This document shows, piece by piece, positions 15,223 through 24,497 of a stretch of 64,000 nt of DNA (positions are counted from its first letter, which is position 1; each line of letters starts with the position of its first letter). The position numbers and the translations under genes are program-made. The notes below the pieces were generated by a model. The model was not told the origin of the DNA. It did not search any database and saw only the letters and a program-made list of their open reading frames with translations. The DNA lies in NCBI GenBank assembly GCA_031555315.1, contig JAVBUO010000020.1, positions 1 to 64,000 of the forward strand. Direction: 5' to 3'. The stretch is from JAVBJV01 sp031555315. GTDB lineage: Bacteria > Pseudomonadota > Alphaproteobacteria > Acetobacterales > Acetobacteraceae.

Positions 15223-16887
15223 TCAGCGCATGAACAGCGTGATGGCGATGCGTTTGCCGCGCGAATAATTGAACCCGTCGACCAGCCCGACCTCGCGCGG
15301 CGCGAAGCCCAGCCGTGCGGTCTCGGCGTGGAACGCCGCCTCGTCGCGGTTGCCGACCGCGACGAGGCGGTCCGGCGCTCCGGCCAGGAACTGCGCGGCG
15401 GCCGTGCCGTCGCCCAGCCATTGCGTGCCGGTGCCGGACAGGAACATCAGGCTGGGTTCGGTGTAACCGGCCGCGCCGAAGCGCGTGTCATCGGGCGCGC
15501 GCGGGCCGAGGATACGGGTGACCTCGGCCGCAAGGCGCGGGGAAATCCACGGCGCGGGGGTGCGCGGCAGCACGAACTGCATCACGCCGACATACAGCGG
15601 CACCATCAGCACCGTGCAGGTCAGCGCGGCGCGGGTCCATTGTCCGCCGCGCGCCAGCCGCAGCCCGTACCAGACGATCGCCGCGGCGGCCAGCAGCACC
15701 AGCAGACTGGCCAGGTACAGCGCTGTCTTGCCCGCCCCGAGCAGCGGCACGGCGAACCCGCCCAGTGCCAGCGCCACGCCACCCAGCACGAACAGCGCAC
15801 AGACGATCACCGAGAACCAGCGCGGCGGCATCTTGCGCTCCGCATCCAGCGCCCAGCGTGCCGCGAACAGCGCCAGCGCCGGATAGAACGGCAGCACGTA
15901 ATGCGGCAGCTTGGTCTGCACCGCCTCGAACACGATCCACGACGGCACCACCCAGGCGATCAGAAACGCGACCTCGCGCGCGCGGCGTGTCGCCCAGGCG
16001 GCCGGCAGCGCGTGCAGCACGATCAGCGCGCCGGGAAAGAAGCTGACCGGCAGCAGCAGCAGATAATAGCCCGGCGGCCCCCAGTGCTGTTCGGCGGCCT
16101 GCACCAGCTTGCCCGCCAGATCCTGCCCGACCGATTCCTGAAAGAACCGCCCCTCGGTGGCGATGCTGACCGCGATGAACCACGGCAGCACCGCCAGCAC
16201 CATCAGCGGAATGCCCCATGCGGCGCGCAACACGCGCAGCCAGCGCCATTCGCGCTGGAAAACGCCGAGCCACAGCACCGTCATCAGCGCGATGAACGGC
16301 ACCACCGGCCCTTTCAGCAGGATCGCCCCGCCCAGCGCCAGCCAGAAGAACACCGCATGGCGGGGGGCGAAGCGGTCCGGCGTCATCCAGGCGCGGGCCA
16401 GCAGCCCGAGCGCGGCGACCGCGCTGGCGAACAGCATCGCGTCGGTCTTGGCGATATGCGCCTCGGTCATCACCAGGATGCTGGATGCCAGCATTCCCGC
16501 CGCCAGCAGCGCGGCGCGCCGCCCGACCAGCGCCGCGCCCAGCCCGAAGGTCATCCAGCAACCCAGCAACGCGCCGATGAACGACGGGATGCGGTACGGC
16601 CAGACGGGATTTTCCGTGGCGATTCCGGCAAGCTGCGCGGCGGCGGCGAACGGCGCCTGCAGCCAGTAGATCCCCACCGGCTTCTTGTTGCGTTCGACCA
16701 GCCCGTTGCGCAGGGTGATGAAGTCGCCGGTTTCCAGCATCTGCTTGGTGGCCTGCACGAAGCGCGCCTCGTCGCGGTCGGTCGGCGGCAGGGTGAAGAA
16801 GCCGGGCAGCCACAACAGCGCGCACAGCGCCAGCAGGGCCAGATATGGACGTTTGGTGTCGAGCAGACGGGAAAAATCGGTGCGCAT
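15223..16887 (-). CDS. GT39/ArnT-like membrane glycosyltransferase
   Basis: 554 residues from the ATG at 16887. The first loop has the PMT/ArnT signature PPTDRDEARFVQATKQMLET with the catalytic-type acidic residues, followed by RNGLVERNKKPVGIYWLQ. About 11-12 hydrophobic helices follow. The C-terminal soluble region is about 100 residues. Such enzymes move sugars from polyprenyl-phosphate carriers to lipid A or proteins at the periplasmic face; the acceptor here cannot be told. Convergent with htpX (3-base gap) and divergent from rsmB. Confidence 0.85.
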   Translation of the reverse strand: MRTDFSRLLDTKRPYLALLALCALLWLPGFFTLPPTDRDEARFVQATKQMLETGDFITLRNGLVERNKKPVGIYWLQAPFAAAAQLAGIATENPVWPYRIPSFIGALLGCWMTFGLGAALVGRRAALLAAGMLASSILVMTEAHIAKTDAMLFASAVAALGLLARAWMTPDRFAPRHAVFFWLALGGAILLKGPVVPFIALMTVLWLGVFQREWRWLRVLRAAWGIPLMVLAVLPWFIAVSIATEGRFFQESVGQDLAGKLVQAAEQHWGPPGYYLLLLPVSFFPGALIVLHALPAAWATRRAREVAFLIAWVVPSWIVFEAVQTKLPHYVLPFYPALALFAARWALDAERKMPPRWFSVIVCALFVLGGVALALGGFAVPLLGAGKTALYLASLLVLLAAAAIVWYGLRLARGGQWTRAALTCTVLMVPLYVGVMQFVLPRTPAPWISPRLAAEVTRILGPRAPDDTRFGAAGYTEPSLMFLSGTGTQWLGDGTAAAQFLAGAPDRLVAVGNRDEAAFHAETARLGFAPREVGLVDGFNYSRGKRIAITLFMR

Positions 16888-16933
16888 GGGCACAGGGGCT
16901 AGCATAGCCCGGAGAGACACGCCATGAACGCGC

Positions 16934-18187
16934 ATGGCTCAGGACCCGACCAACCCCACCCGGCTTGCCGCTTTCGATCTGCTCACCGCCGTGCTGGACC
17001 GGCGCCGCGCGCTGGAAGACGCGATCGATGCGCTACCGAAGACGCTGGAGGGGCGCGACCGGGCGGCGGCGCACCGGCTTGCCGCCGCCGTGCTGCGCCG
17101 GCTGGGGACGCTGGACGAGGTGCTGGACGCCCATCTGAACAAGTCGCCGCCACAGCCGGTGCGCCACATCCTGCGTCTGGGGGCGGCGGAATTGCTGCTG
17201 CTGGGCACGCCTGCCCATGCGGCGGTGGCGACGCTGGTCGACATCGCACGGGCGCGCAAACTCGCTCCGTTCGCGGGGCTGGTCAACGCGGTGCTGCGCA
17301 AACTGGCGGCCGGCGGCCCGGCATTGCTGGACGGGCTGGACGGTCCGCGGCGCGATACGCCCGCCTGGCTGTGGAGCAGCTGGGGGCCGGCGGCGCGCGC
17401 CATTGCCGAGGCGCATCAGCACGAAGCGCCGATCGATCTCAGCCTCAAGCCCGGCGCGGTGCCGCCACCGGGGGGCGCGGTGCTGCCCAGCGGTTCGGTG
17501 CGGTACCTGCCGGGCACGCGGGTGGCCGAGCTGGCGGGGTTTGCCGAGGGGGATTTTTGGGTGCAGGACGCCGCCGCCGCCCTGCCGGCCCGGCTGCTGG
17601 CGCCGCAACCCGGCGAGGCGATCGCCGATCTGTGCGCGGCGCCAGGCGGCAAGACGGCGCAACTGGCGGCAGCCGGGGCGAAGGTGACGGCGGTCGAGAA
17701 GGAAAAGCGCCGGGTGGCGCGGTTGCACGAAAATCTGGCCCGGCTGCGGTTGTCGGCCGAGGTGGTGGTCGCCGATGCCGCGCATTGGGGGAAGGCCGGA
17801 ACGTTCGACGCCGTGCTGCTCGACGCGCCGTGCAGCGCCACCGGGACGATCCGCCGCCATCCGGATGTGCTGCACACGAAACGTGAACGCGATATCGCGG
17901 CGCTGACCGCGACCCAGGAGACGCTGCTGGCGGCGGCGGTGCGGTTGCTGAAACCCGGCGGACGGCTGGTCTATGCGGTGTGCTCGCTACAGCCCGACGA
18001 AGGCGAGGCGCGGATCGCCGCGGCGTTACGGACCCTACCGGTCGCGGCAGCGCCATTCGCGAAAGAGGAACTGGCCTTTTTGCCCGAAGCGCGCACAATG
18101 GACGGGTATTTGCGCACGCATCCGGGGATGTGGGCCGAGCGGGGCGGTCTGGACGGTTTTTTCGCGGCCAGACTGGTAAAAATGTGA
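16934..18187 (+). CDS. rsmB: 16S rRNA cytosine-5 methyltransferase RsmB-type
   Basis: 417 residues: an N-terminal NusB-like RNA-binding domain (about 8-130) and a C-terminal Rossmann methyltransferase. The SAM motif CAAPGGKT lies at 234-241, the catalytic Cys300 in LLDAPCSATG, and the second conserved Cys350 in YAVCSLQPDEGE. The family methylates C967 of 16S rRNA. Gene order htpX, rsmB, heparinase, purH is common in alphaproteobacteria. The start ATG is at 16934, after a GCGC-rich stretch without strong ribosome site. Confidence 0.93.
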   Translation: MAQDPTNPTRLAAFDLLTAVLDRRRALEDAIDALPKTLEGRDRAAAHRLAAAVLRRLGTLDEVLDAHLNKSPPQPVRHILRLGAAELLLLGTPAHAAVATLVDIARARKLAPFAGLVNAVLRKLAAGGPALLDGLDGPRRDTPAWLWSSWGPAARAIAEAHQHEAPIDLSLKPGAVPPPGGAVLPSGSVRYLPGTRVAELAGFAEGDFWVQDAAAALPARLLAPQPGEAIADLCAAPGGKTAQLAAAGAKVTAVEKEKRRVARLHENLARLRLSAEVVVADAAHWGKAGTFDAVLLDAPCSATGTIRRHPDVLHTKRERDIAALTATQETLLAAAVRLLKPGGRLVYAVCSLQPDEGEARIAAALRTLPVAAAPFAKEELAFLPEARTMDGYLRTHPGMWAERGGLDGFFAARLVKM

Positions 18188-18248
18188 CGGTCCCGGTTTT
18201 TTCCCGGACCGGGTTGCCCGGCTTCATGCCGAATCGGTAGGTAGAGGT

Positions 18249-18917
18249 ATGTCCGACACACGCAGTTCCCGTTCCGTTCGTATCGCGCCCAGTCTTCTCG
18301 CCGCCGATTTCGCGCGTCTGGGCGAAGAGGTGCGCGCCATCGAGGCGGCCGGCGCCGACTGGCTGCACCTCGACATCATGGACGGGCATTTCGTGCCCAA
18401 CATCTCGTTCGGGCCGGGGCTGGTGAAGGCGCTGCGCCCGCGCTCGAAACTGGTGTTCGACGTGCATCTGATGATCGCGCCGGCCGACCCGTATCTGGCG
18501 GCGTTCGCCGAGGCCGGGGCGGACATGATCTCGCTGCATCCGGAGGCCGGGCCGCATCTGCACCGTTCGCTGCAGGCGATCCGGGCGCTGGGCAAGAAGG
18601 CCGGGGTGGTGCTGAACCCGGCGACGCCGGTTGCGGCGATCGAACACGTGATGGACCAGCTCGATCTGATCCTGGTGATGACGGTGAACCCCGGCTTCGG
18701 CGGGCAGGCGTTTCTGGCCTCGCAGCTCGGCAAGATCGCGGCGCTGCGGCGGATGATCGATGCCAGCGGGTTCGCCATCGATCTGCAGGTCGACGGCGGG
18801 GTAACGGCGGTGACGGCGAAGGACGCGCTGGCGGCGGGGGCCGATGTGCTGGTGGCCGGCACGGCGGTGTTCGGCACAAAGGATTACGCCGCGGCGATCG
18901 CGGGGCTGCGCGGATGA
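18249..18917 (+). CDS. rpe: Ribulose-phosphate 3-epimerase
   Basis: 222-residue TIM-barrel protein of exact family length. Signatures: RIAPSLLAADFARLGEEV at the start, WLHLDIMDGHFVPNISFGP with the metal-binding His and catalytic Asp, VFDVHLMIA, MTVNPGFGGQAF, and DLQVDGGVT with the second catalytic Asp. It interconverts ribulose-5-phosphate and xylulose-5-phosphate in the pentose phosphate pathway. The stop overlaps the start of the next gene (ATGA), indicating coupling. Confidence 0.96.
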   Translation: MSDTRSSRSVRIAPSLLAADFARLGEEVRAIEAAGADWLHLDIMDGHFVPNISFGPGLVKALRPRSKLVFDVHLMIAPADPYLAAFAEAGADMISLHPEAGPHLHRSLQAIRALGKKAGVVLNPATPVAAIEHVMDQLDLILVMTVNPGFGGQAFLASQLGKIAALRRMIDASGFAIDLQVDGGVTAVTAKDALAAGADVLVAGTAVFGTKDYAAAIAGLRG

Positions 18918-20506
18918 GCGGGCTCGGCCGCTGGACCAGGCTGGCGCGCAGGGCATTCGCCAGGATCGGCGATCTGCGCGTCGCGCATGTGCCGGACGCG
19001 CCGACCCGCGTGGTGCGCGATCCCTGGCCGGGCGAGGCTGGGCGCGGCGCGCGGCTGCTGAAGGGCGAGCTGGAACTGGCCGGCGCGTGGCGGCCGCTGC
19101 ATCCGAACAGCTGGCTGGAAATCGGCGGACCGGACGCGTTCCGGGCCGGGGCGCATGGCTTTTCGTGGATCCGCGATCTGCGCGCGCTGGGTACCGACAC
19201 CGCCCGGCTGCGGGCGCGCCAGTTGGTGGCGGGCTGGATCGACGGCGGCTATCGCGACCCGATCGCCGACCGGGTGGATGTGATCGGCACGCGGCTGACC
19301 GCGTGGCTCGGGCATTACGATTTCTTCGCGGCGACGGCGGATGATGAATTCCGCCAGAAACTGATGACCCGCATCGTGCTGGACACGCGCGCGCTGTCGG
19401 CGTTGCTGCCGGCCGAGTTCATCGACGCCCGCGGCCTGCGCGCACTGAAGGGGGTGTTCGTCGCGGCCGTCGCGCTGCCCGACCACGACGCCTTCCTGAC
19501 CCGGGCGATGCGCTTTCTGCCGCAGGAGATCGAGCGCCAGCTGCTGGACGACGGCTGTCAGGTGGAACGCTCGCCCGCGGCGCATCTGGCGGCGCTGGCC
19601 GATCTGGTCGAGATTCGCGCGCTGCTGCAAACCGGCGGCGTGAAGGAGCCGGCGACGCTGCCGCTGGCGATCGAGCGCATGGTGCCGGTGCTGCGCGCCT
19701 TCCGCCATCCGGATGGCGGGCTGGCGCTGTTCAACGGCTCGAAGGAAAGCAGCGCGGTGCTGATCGACCTGGTGCTGACCCAGACCGGATGCAGAACGCG
19801 GGCGCTGTCGTCGATGGCCGAGGGCGGGTTCCAGCGCCTGCAGGCCGGGCGGTCGGTGATGCTGGTCGATAGCGGCGCGCCGCCCGAGGCCGGGTTGGAC
19901 CGGTTTTCGCATGCCGGCACCCTGTCGTTCGAACTGTCGGTCGGGCGCGACCGGATGATCGTGAACTGCGGCGCGGCTCCCACCGCTGCCGAATGGAGTT
20001 CGGCATTGCGCGCCACCGCGGCGCATTCCACGCTGGTGATCGCCAACGTGAATTCCGCCGAACTGCGCGACGAAGGTCTGGGCCGGCGTCCGACCCGCGT
20101 CGAGGCGGAGCGGCACGAGGCCAATGGGGCGCATCTGCTGGAAACCAGCCACAACGGCTGGAACCGCCTGTTCGGTGCCATTCATCGCCGCCGGCTTTAT
20201 ATGTCGGAAAGCGGCGAGGACATTCGCGGCGAGGACAGCGTCGAGGCGGAAACGCCGCAGCCTTTCACCATCCGCTTTCATCTGCACCCGAATGTCAAAG
20301 CCAGCCTGCAGAACGACGGCGCGACCGTGCTGCTGCGGCTGCCGTCCGGCGGCGGCTGGCGGCTGCGCAGCGAAGGGGCGGTGCTGTCGATGGAGGAAAG
20401 CATCTATCTCGGCGGCAACGATGCGCGCCGCACCGAACAGGTGGTGCTGACGGCGTTTGCGGATAGCCCGCAGCTGATCAAGTGGGCGATCTCGAAGGTC
20501 GGATGA
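18914..20506 (+). CDS. Heparinase II/III family protein
   Basis: 530 residues. An alpha-helical toroid-type N-terminal half (LRARQLVAGWIDGGYRDPIA ... LTAWLGHYDFF ... QEIERQLLDDGCQVERSPAAH) is followed by a beta-rich heparinase II/III C-terminal domain (FSHAGTLSFELSVGRDRMIV, LRATAAHSTLVIANVNSAEL). Members are polysaccharide lyases; the conserved alphaproteobacterial version next to rsmB and purH has no defined substrate. ATGA overlap with rpe upstream and a 9-base gap to the glycosyltransferase suggest one operon for an envelope polysaccharide. No signal peptide is evident. Confidence 0.9.
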   Translation: MSGLGRWTRLARRAFARIGDLRVAHVPDAPTRVVRDPWPGEAGRGARLLKGELELAGAWRPLHPNSWLEIGGPDAFRAGAHGFSWIRDLRALGTDTARLRARQLVAGWIDGGYRDPIADRVDVIGTRLTAWLGHYDFFAATADDEFRQKLMTRIVLDTRALSALLPAEFIDARGLRALKGVFVAAVALPDHDAFLTRAMRFLPQEIERQLLDDGCQVERSPAAHLAALADLVEIRALLQTGGVKEPATLPLAIERMVPVLRAFRHPDGGLALFNGSKESSAVLIDLVLTQTGCRTRALSSMAEGGFQRLQAGRSVMLVDSGAPPEAGLDRFSHAGTLSFELSVGRDRMIVNCGAAPTAAEWSSALRATAAHSTLVIANVNSAELRDEGLGRRPTRVEAERHEANGAHLLETSHNGWNRLFGAIHRRRLYMSESGEDIRGEDSVEAETPQPFTIRFHLHPNVKASLQNDGATVLLRLPSGGGWRLRSEGAVLSMEESIYLGGNDARRTEQVVLTAFADSPQLIKWAISKVG

Positions 20507-20515
20507 TGTCTGTCG

Positions 20516-21619
20516 ATGAAAATTCTTGAAGTTGCGCATATCGATTTCGGCTTAAGACAATTTGTCTGGCCACTGATGCGCGCCATGCGCGCGCGCGGCC
20601 ATCAGGTGATCGCCGCCTGCGCGGAAGGCGATCTGCTGGAACCGGTGCGGGCCGACGGGTTCGACGTGCGAACGGTGCCGATGGCGCGCAGTCTGGACCC
20701 GCGCGCGCAGTGGCGTGCATTCCAGGCGCTGCGCGCGCTGATCCGCGCCGAAAAGCCGGATCTGGTGCATGGGCATTTTCCGATCAGCGGCTTTCTGGCG
20801 CGCGCCGCCGCCTGGGCCGAGGGTGTGCCGCACATCGCCTATACCTGCCATGGGTTCCTGTTTCATCAGCCAGGGCCGCTCTGGCGGCGGGTGCTGTCGT
20901 TCGTGGTCGAATGGCTGGGCGGAAAACTGGCCCGCACCTTCATGACGGTCAGCGAGGAAGCGGCCGGCGATGCGCGCCGGTTGCGGATCCACAGCCGGGC
21001 GGTGGCGGTCGGCAACGGGCGCGATCCGGCGCGCTTTCATCCCGCGCCGGAGGTGCGGGCGCGGATCCGTGCCGAACTGCAGACGCCCGGGGATGCGGTG
21101 GTGGTGGTGATCGTCTCGCGGCTGGTCTGGGGCAAAGGGCATCCGGAACTGCTGGTGGCGCTGCGCGACGTGCCCGGCGCGGTGCTGTGGGTGGTGGGCG
21201 ATCGCCTGCCCAGCGATCACGGCGAGAGTCTCGAGCCGTATTTCGCACAAGCCGGGCTGGGTCCGCGGCTGGTGCGGCTGGGGCATCGCGACGATGTGCC
21301 CGACGTGCTGGCGGCGGCCGATATCTTCGCGCTGCCCAGCCATTCCGAGGGCCTGCCGATGAGCGTGATCGAGGCGATGCTGACCGGCCTGCCGGTGGTG
21401 GCGACCGATGTGCGCGGCTCGCGTGAGCTGGTGGTCGACGGCAAGACGGGCGTTCTGGTGCCGCCTTATGTGTCGGCGCCGCTGGCGGTGGTGCTGAACC
21501 GGCTGGTCGGCGATGCGGCACTGCGCAAACGCCTGGGGCAGGCGGGGCTGGAGCGCGCGCTGGAGAAATACGTCGAGGACAAGGTGATCGCCCGCACGCT
21601 GGACACGATGGGGCTGTAG
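20516..21619 (+). CDS. Family 4 glycosyltransferase (GT-B fold)
   Basis: 367 residues. N-terminal donor-binding features KILEVAHIDFGLRQFVWPLM and RAEKPDLVHGHFPISGFLAR; C-terminal GT4 motifs VVIVSRLVWGKGHPELL, FALPSHSEGLPMSVIEAMLT with the EX7E acidic pair, and VVATDVRGSRELVVDGKTG. Predicted cytoplasmic or membrane-associated, adding a sugar to a growing envelope glycan. It lies 9 bases after the heparinase gene. The specific sugar cannot be inferred. Confidence 0.92.
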   Translation: MKILEVAHIDFGLRQFVWPLMRAMRARGHQVIAACAEGDLLEPVRADGFDVRTVPMARSLDPRAQWRAFQALRALIRAEKPDLVHGHFPISGFLARAAAWAEGVPHIAYTCHGFLFHQPGPLWRRVLSFVVEWLGGKLARTFMTVSEEAAGDARRLRIHSRAVAVGNGRDPARFHPAPEVRARIRAELQTPGDAVVVVIVSRLVWGKGHPELLVALRDVPGAVLWVVGDRLPSDHGESLEPYFAQAGLGPRLVRLGHRDDVPDVLAAADIFALPSHSEGLPMSVIEAMLTGLPVVATDVRGSRELVVDGKTGVLVPPYVSAPLAVVLNRLVGDAALRKRLGQAGLERALEKYVEDKVIARTLDTMGL

Positions 21620-21622
21620 CCG

Positions 21623-22393
21623 CTAGCCCCGTTCCCAGTTCAGCGCGGCGATCCGCGGGTCGGCGGCGAAGGCCGCGCGGTCGAATTCGATGCGTGTGGC
21701 GGGCGCTTCGCAGAAGACCCGCGCGCCGTGGGGCGAGAGATGCAGATGCCAGGTCTGCCAACTTGCCGGCGCGCGGCCCTTGAAGGCGCGGCAGGTCAGC
21801 AGCGCAAGGTTGGCGCGGCGCTGCGGGTCGCGGACCGATTCATAGCGGATCGCCTGACAACCGGCCTCGCGGCCGGCCTTGGCCAGCGTCTGACAGGCGT
21901 CGTAATCGACCGGGTCCGTCCAGCGCGGGCGGTCCCGCGCCAGCGGCGGGGCGGTCAGGTCGAGCAGATGTCCGGTCGTCACCGTGGTCGAGAAGGCGGT
22001 GTAGACCGCCGCGTTGACCGGCCACGGCGTGGCGGGCGATTCGGCGAAGAACAGCAGGCGGTGAAACGCCATTTCGGCCACCGCGGTCTCGGGCGCCTCG
22101 GCGGCGTAATAGACCCCAGGCGTTCGGCCGGCGCGGCGGAAGCGCGAACCGGTGGGATAGACCGAACCGTAGCGGAACGGTGTCGCCAGCAGATAGTGAA
22201 GGTGCTGGCATTCGGCGGGGATGTCGGGCTTGGTCGCCTCGATCAGATCTTCGAGCAGCGTCTGTTCGTCGAGCGTGTCGACCAGCTTCATCGTCGACAC
22301 CCGGTTCTGCGCTTCGACCAGACGCCAGCACCGGCCGTTGAAGGCGTGCAGCTCAGACGTCAGCGCGGCGGGCGTCCAGGTAGTTAACGACAT
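21623..22393 (-). CDS. RES-domain toxin
   Basis: 256 residues with the RES arrangement: an early Arg in FNGRCWRLVEAQNRVSTMKL, Glu in GVYYAAEAPETAVAEMAFHR, and Ser in AFSTTVTTGHLL. RES toxins deplete NAD by ADP-ribosyl-type or phosphorolytic chemistry and are neutralised by an Xre/MbcA-type antitoxin. The antitoxin gene lies upstream on the same strand and overlaps this start by 41 bases. The pair is inserted between the glycan operon and purH. Confidence 0.85.
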   Translation of the reverse strand: MSLTTWTPAALTSELHAFNGRCWRLVEAQNRVSTMKLVDTLDEQTLLEDLIEATKPDIPAECQHLHYLLATPFRYGSVYPTGSRFRRAGRTPGVYYAAEAPETAVAEMAFHRLLFFAESPATPWPVNAAVYTAFSTTVTTGHLLDLTAPPLARDRPRWTDPVDYDACQTLAKAGREAGCQAIRYESVRDPQRRANLALLTCRAFKGRAPASWQTWHLHLSPHGARVFCEAPATRIEFDRAAFAADPRIAALNWERG

Positions 22394-22739
22394 CCGTCAT
22401 CCCCGTGATGCTCTGGATTGTGTCGATCGGGCGGGCATCGAGGGCGGTATTGTGGTTGCTCAGCCAGGTGCGCGCAACGCTGGTGTCGCCGCCGGCGATC
22501 GCGTCGAGCGATCTGAACAGCCGCACGAACAGCACGCCAAGTTCGAACGCCTTGGGGGCCGCGCCGTCGAGCAGATAGTCGCCGGTCCGCATGCGCGACA
22601 CCGACGCCGGGCTGATCCCGAGAATCTTGCCCAGGGTGGAAGACGCAATGCCGAGCAGATCGGCGGCCCGCAGGACGGCCTTGGTCAGAACGGCACCCTG
22701 CTGTTGGCTCTGCAATCCCTGCAAGGCGGGGCGGGGCAT
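22353..22739 (-). CDS. Xre/MbcA/ParS-type antitoxin
   Basis: 128 residues from the ATG at 22739. An N-terminal helix-turn-helix (KAVLRAADLLGIASSTLGKI then GISPASVSRM) and a C-terminal Xre/MbcA/ParS toxin-binding domain (FELGVLFVRLFRSLDAIAGG, ARTWLSNHNTALDARPIDTI then QSITGMTDVVNYLDARR) are both visible. Such antitoxins bind the RES toxin and repress their own promoter. The open frame continues upstream but overlaps the purH promoter and start region on the other strand. Confidence 0.9.
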   Translation of the reverse strand: MPRPALQGLQSQQQGAVLTKAVLRAADLLGIASSTLGKILGISPASVSRMRTGDYLLDGAAPKAFELGVLFVRLFRSLDAIAGGDTSVARTWLSNHNTALDARPIDTIQSITGMTDVVNYLDARRADV

Positions 22740-22922
22740 GGGCTCCTCCTGTGTTCCTGAGAAAATTATAGATGAAAATATTTCAGAAGAAAGGAAAAAC
22801 AGCGCAAAATGCGCTTGAAAGGCTTCGGGAAGGGGTGAAACGGTATTTTGTTGCGCGGACATGACGCGCCGGGGCGCCCGCCCGCGCTTGAACCGGCGCG
22901 GTTCCGGAGGTAAGTGCCGAGG

Positions 22923-24497
22923 ATGACCGACATTATCCCCATCCGCCGCGCGCTGATTTCCGTTTCCGACAAGACCGGCCTGGTCGAGTTCGGCAAGTTC
23001 CTTGCCTCGAAAGGCATCGAGATTCTGTCCACCGGCGGGTCGGCGCGCACGCTGCGCGAGGCCGGGGTGCCGGTGAAGGACGTCTCCGAGCATACGGGCT
23101 TCCCCGAGATCCTCGACGGCCGCGTGAAAACGCTGGTGCCGCAGGTGCATGGCGGCATTCTGGGCCGGCGCGATCTGCCCGCGCATGTCGCGCAGATGCA
23201 GCAGCACAACATCGCGCCGATCGATCTGGTGGCGGTGAACCTGTATCCGTTCGAAGCCACCGTCGCCGCCGGCGCGGGGTTCGACGACTGCATCGAAAAC
23301 ATCGATATCGGCGGCCCGGCGCTCGTCCGCGCCGCCGCCAAGAACCACGACTCGGTCGCGGTGCTGACCGACCCTGCGCATTATGCCGATGTAAAGGCCG
23401 AAATCGAAAGCGCCGGCGGTACCAGCCGCGCCCTGCGCCGCCGTCTGGCTGCCGAGGCTTATGCGCGTACAGCCTCGTACGATGCGGCGATCTCGACCTG
23501 GTTTGCCAACTATAACGGCGTGGCATTCCCGCCGCGCGTGACTCTGGCGGGTGAACTGCGTCAGACGCTGCGTTACGGCGAAAACCCGCATCAGCAGGCA
23601 GCGTTCTACACCAACGATGCCCGCCCCGGCGTGGCGACGGCCACCCAGGTACAGGGCAAGGAACTGTCCTACAACAACCTGAACGATACCGATGCCGCGT
23701 TCGAATGCGTGGCGGAGTTCGACGCGCCCGCCGTGGTGATCGTCAAGCACGCAAACCCGTGCGGTGTGGCGACGGCGGCCGATCTGTCCAGCGCCTGGGA
23801 TCTGGCGCTGCGCTGCGATCCGGTCTCGGCGTTCGGCGGCATCGTGGCGCTGAACCGCACGCTGGACGAAGCGGCGGCGGAAAAGATCGCGACGATTTTC
23901 ACCGAGGTGATCATCGCGCCCGACGCGACCGAGGGGGCGAAGGCGGTGCTGGCGCGCAAGAAGAACCTGCGCCTGCTGTTGACCGGCGGCCTGCCCGACC
24001 CGGCGGCGATGGGGGCGACGTTCAAGTCATTGGCGGGTGGTTTCCTGGTGCAGTCGCGCGATGCGGGCCGCGTTGCGGCAGCGGATCTGAAGGTGGTGAC
24101 GCAGCGCGCCCCGACCCAGGCTGAACTCGCCGACCTGATCTTCGCGTTCCGTGTCGGCAAGCACGTGAAGTCGAACGCGATCATCTATGCGAAGGATGGC
24201 GCGACGGTCGGCGTCGGCGCGGGACAGATGAGCCGCGTGGACAGTGCGCGCATTGCCGCGTGGAAAGCGGGCGAGGCGGCGAAGGCAGCGGGGATCGCCG
24301 AGGTGCTGACCAAAGGCTCGGTCGCCGCGTCGGATGCGTTCTTCCCGTTTGCCGACGGTCTGGAAACCGTGGTGGCGGCGGGTGCGACGGCGGTGATCCA
24401 GCCGGGCGGGTCGATGCGCGACAATGAAGTGATCGAAGCGGCCGACAAAGCCGGGATCGCCATGGTGTTCACCGGCATGCGGCATTTCCGGCATTGA
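22923..24497 (+). CDS. purH: Bifunctional AICAR formyltransferase/IMP cyclohydrolase
   Basis: 524 residues, normal for PurH. The N-terminal MGS-like IMP cyclohydrolase domain is clear (RRALISVSDKTGLVEFGKFL, ILSTGGSARTLREAGV), and the formyltransferase domain carries AVVIVKHANPCGVA with the catalytic Lys-His and a later ANAIIYAKDGATVGVGAGQM-like block. It performs the last two steps of purine synthesis. A GTG three codons upstream is possible; the ATG at 22923 matches family N-termini better. Confidence 0.96.
   Translation: MTDIIPIRRALISVSDKTGLVEFGKFLASKGIEILSTGGSARTLREAGVPVKDVSEHTGFPEILDGRVKTLVPQVHGGILGRRDLPAHVAQMQQHNIAPIDLVAVNLYPFEATVAAGAGFDDCIENIDIGGPALVRAAAKNHDSVAVLTDPAHYADVKAEIESAGGTSRALRRRLAAEAYARTASYDAAISTWFANYNGVAFPPRVTLAGELRQTLRYGENPHQQAAFYTNDARPGVATATQVQGKELSYNNLNDTDAAFECVAEFDAPAVVIVKHANPCGVATAADLSSAWDLALRCDPVSAFGGIVALNRTLDEAAAEKIATIFTEVIIAPDATEGAKAVLARKKNLRLLLTGGLPDPAAMGATFKSLAGGFLVQSRDAGRVAAADLKVVTQRAPTQAELADLIFAFRVGKHVKSNAIIYAKDGATVGVGAGQMSRVDSARIAAWKAGEAAKAAGIAEVLTKGSVAASDAFFPFADGLETVVAAGATAVIQPGGSMRDNEVIEAADKAGIAMVFTGMRHFRH

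Noticed and set aside
16934..17886. Long alternate frames overlapping rsmB, the GT39 gene and htpX
   Set aside because: High-GC third-position bias makes long shadow frames; their products are Arg/Gly/Ala-rich without family motifs.
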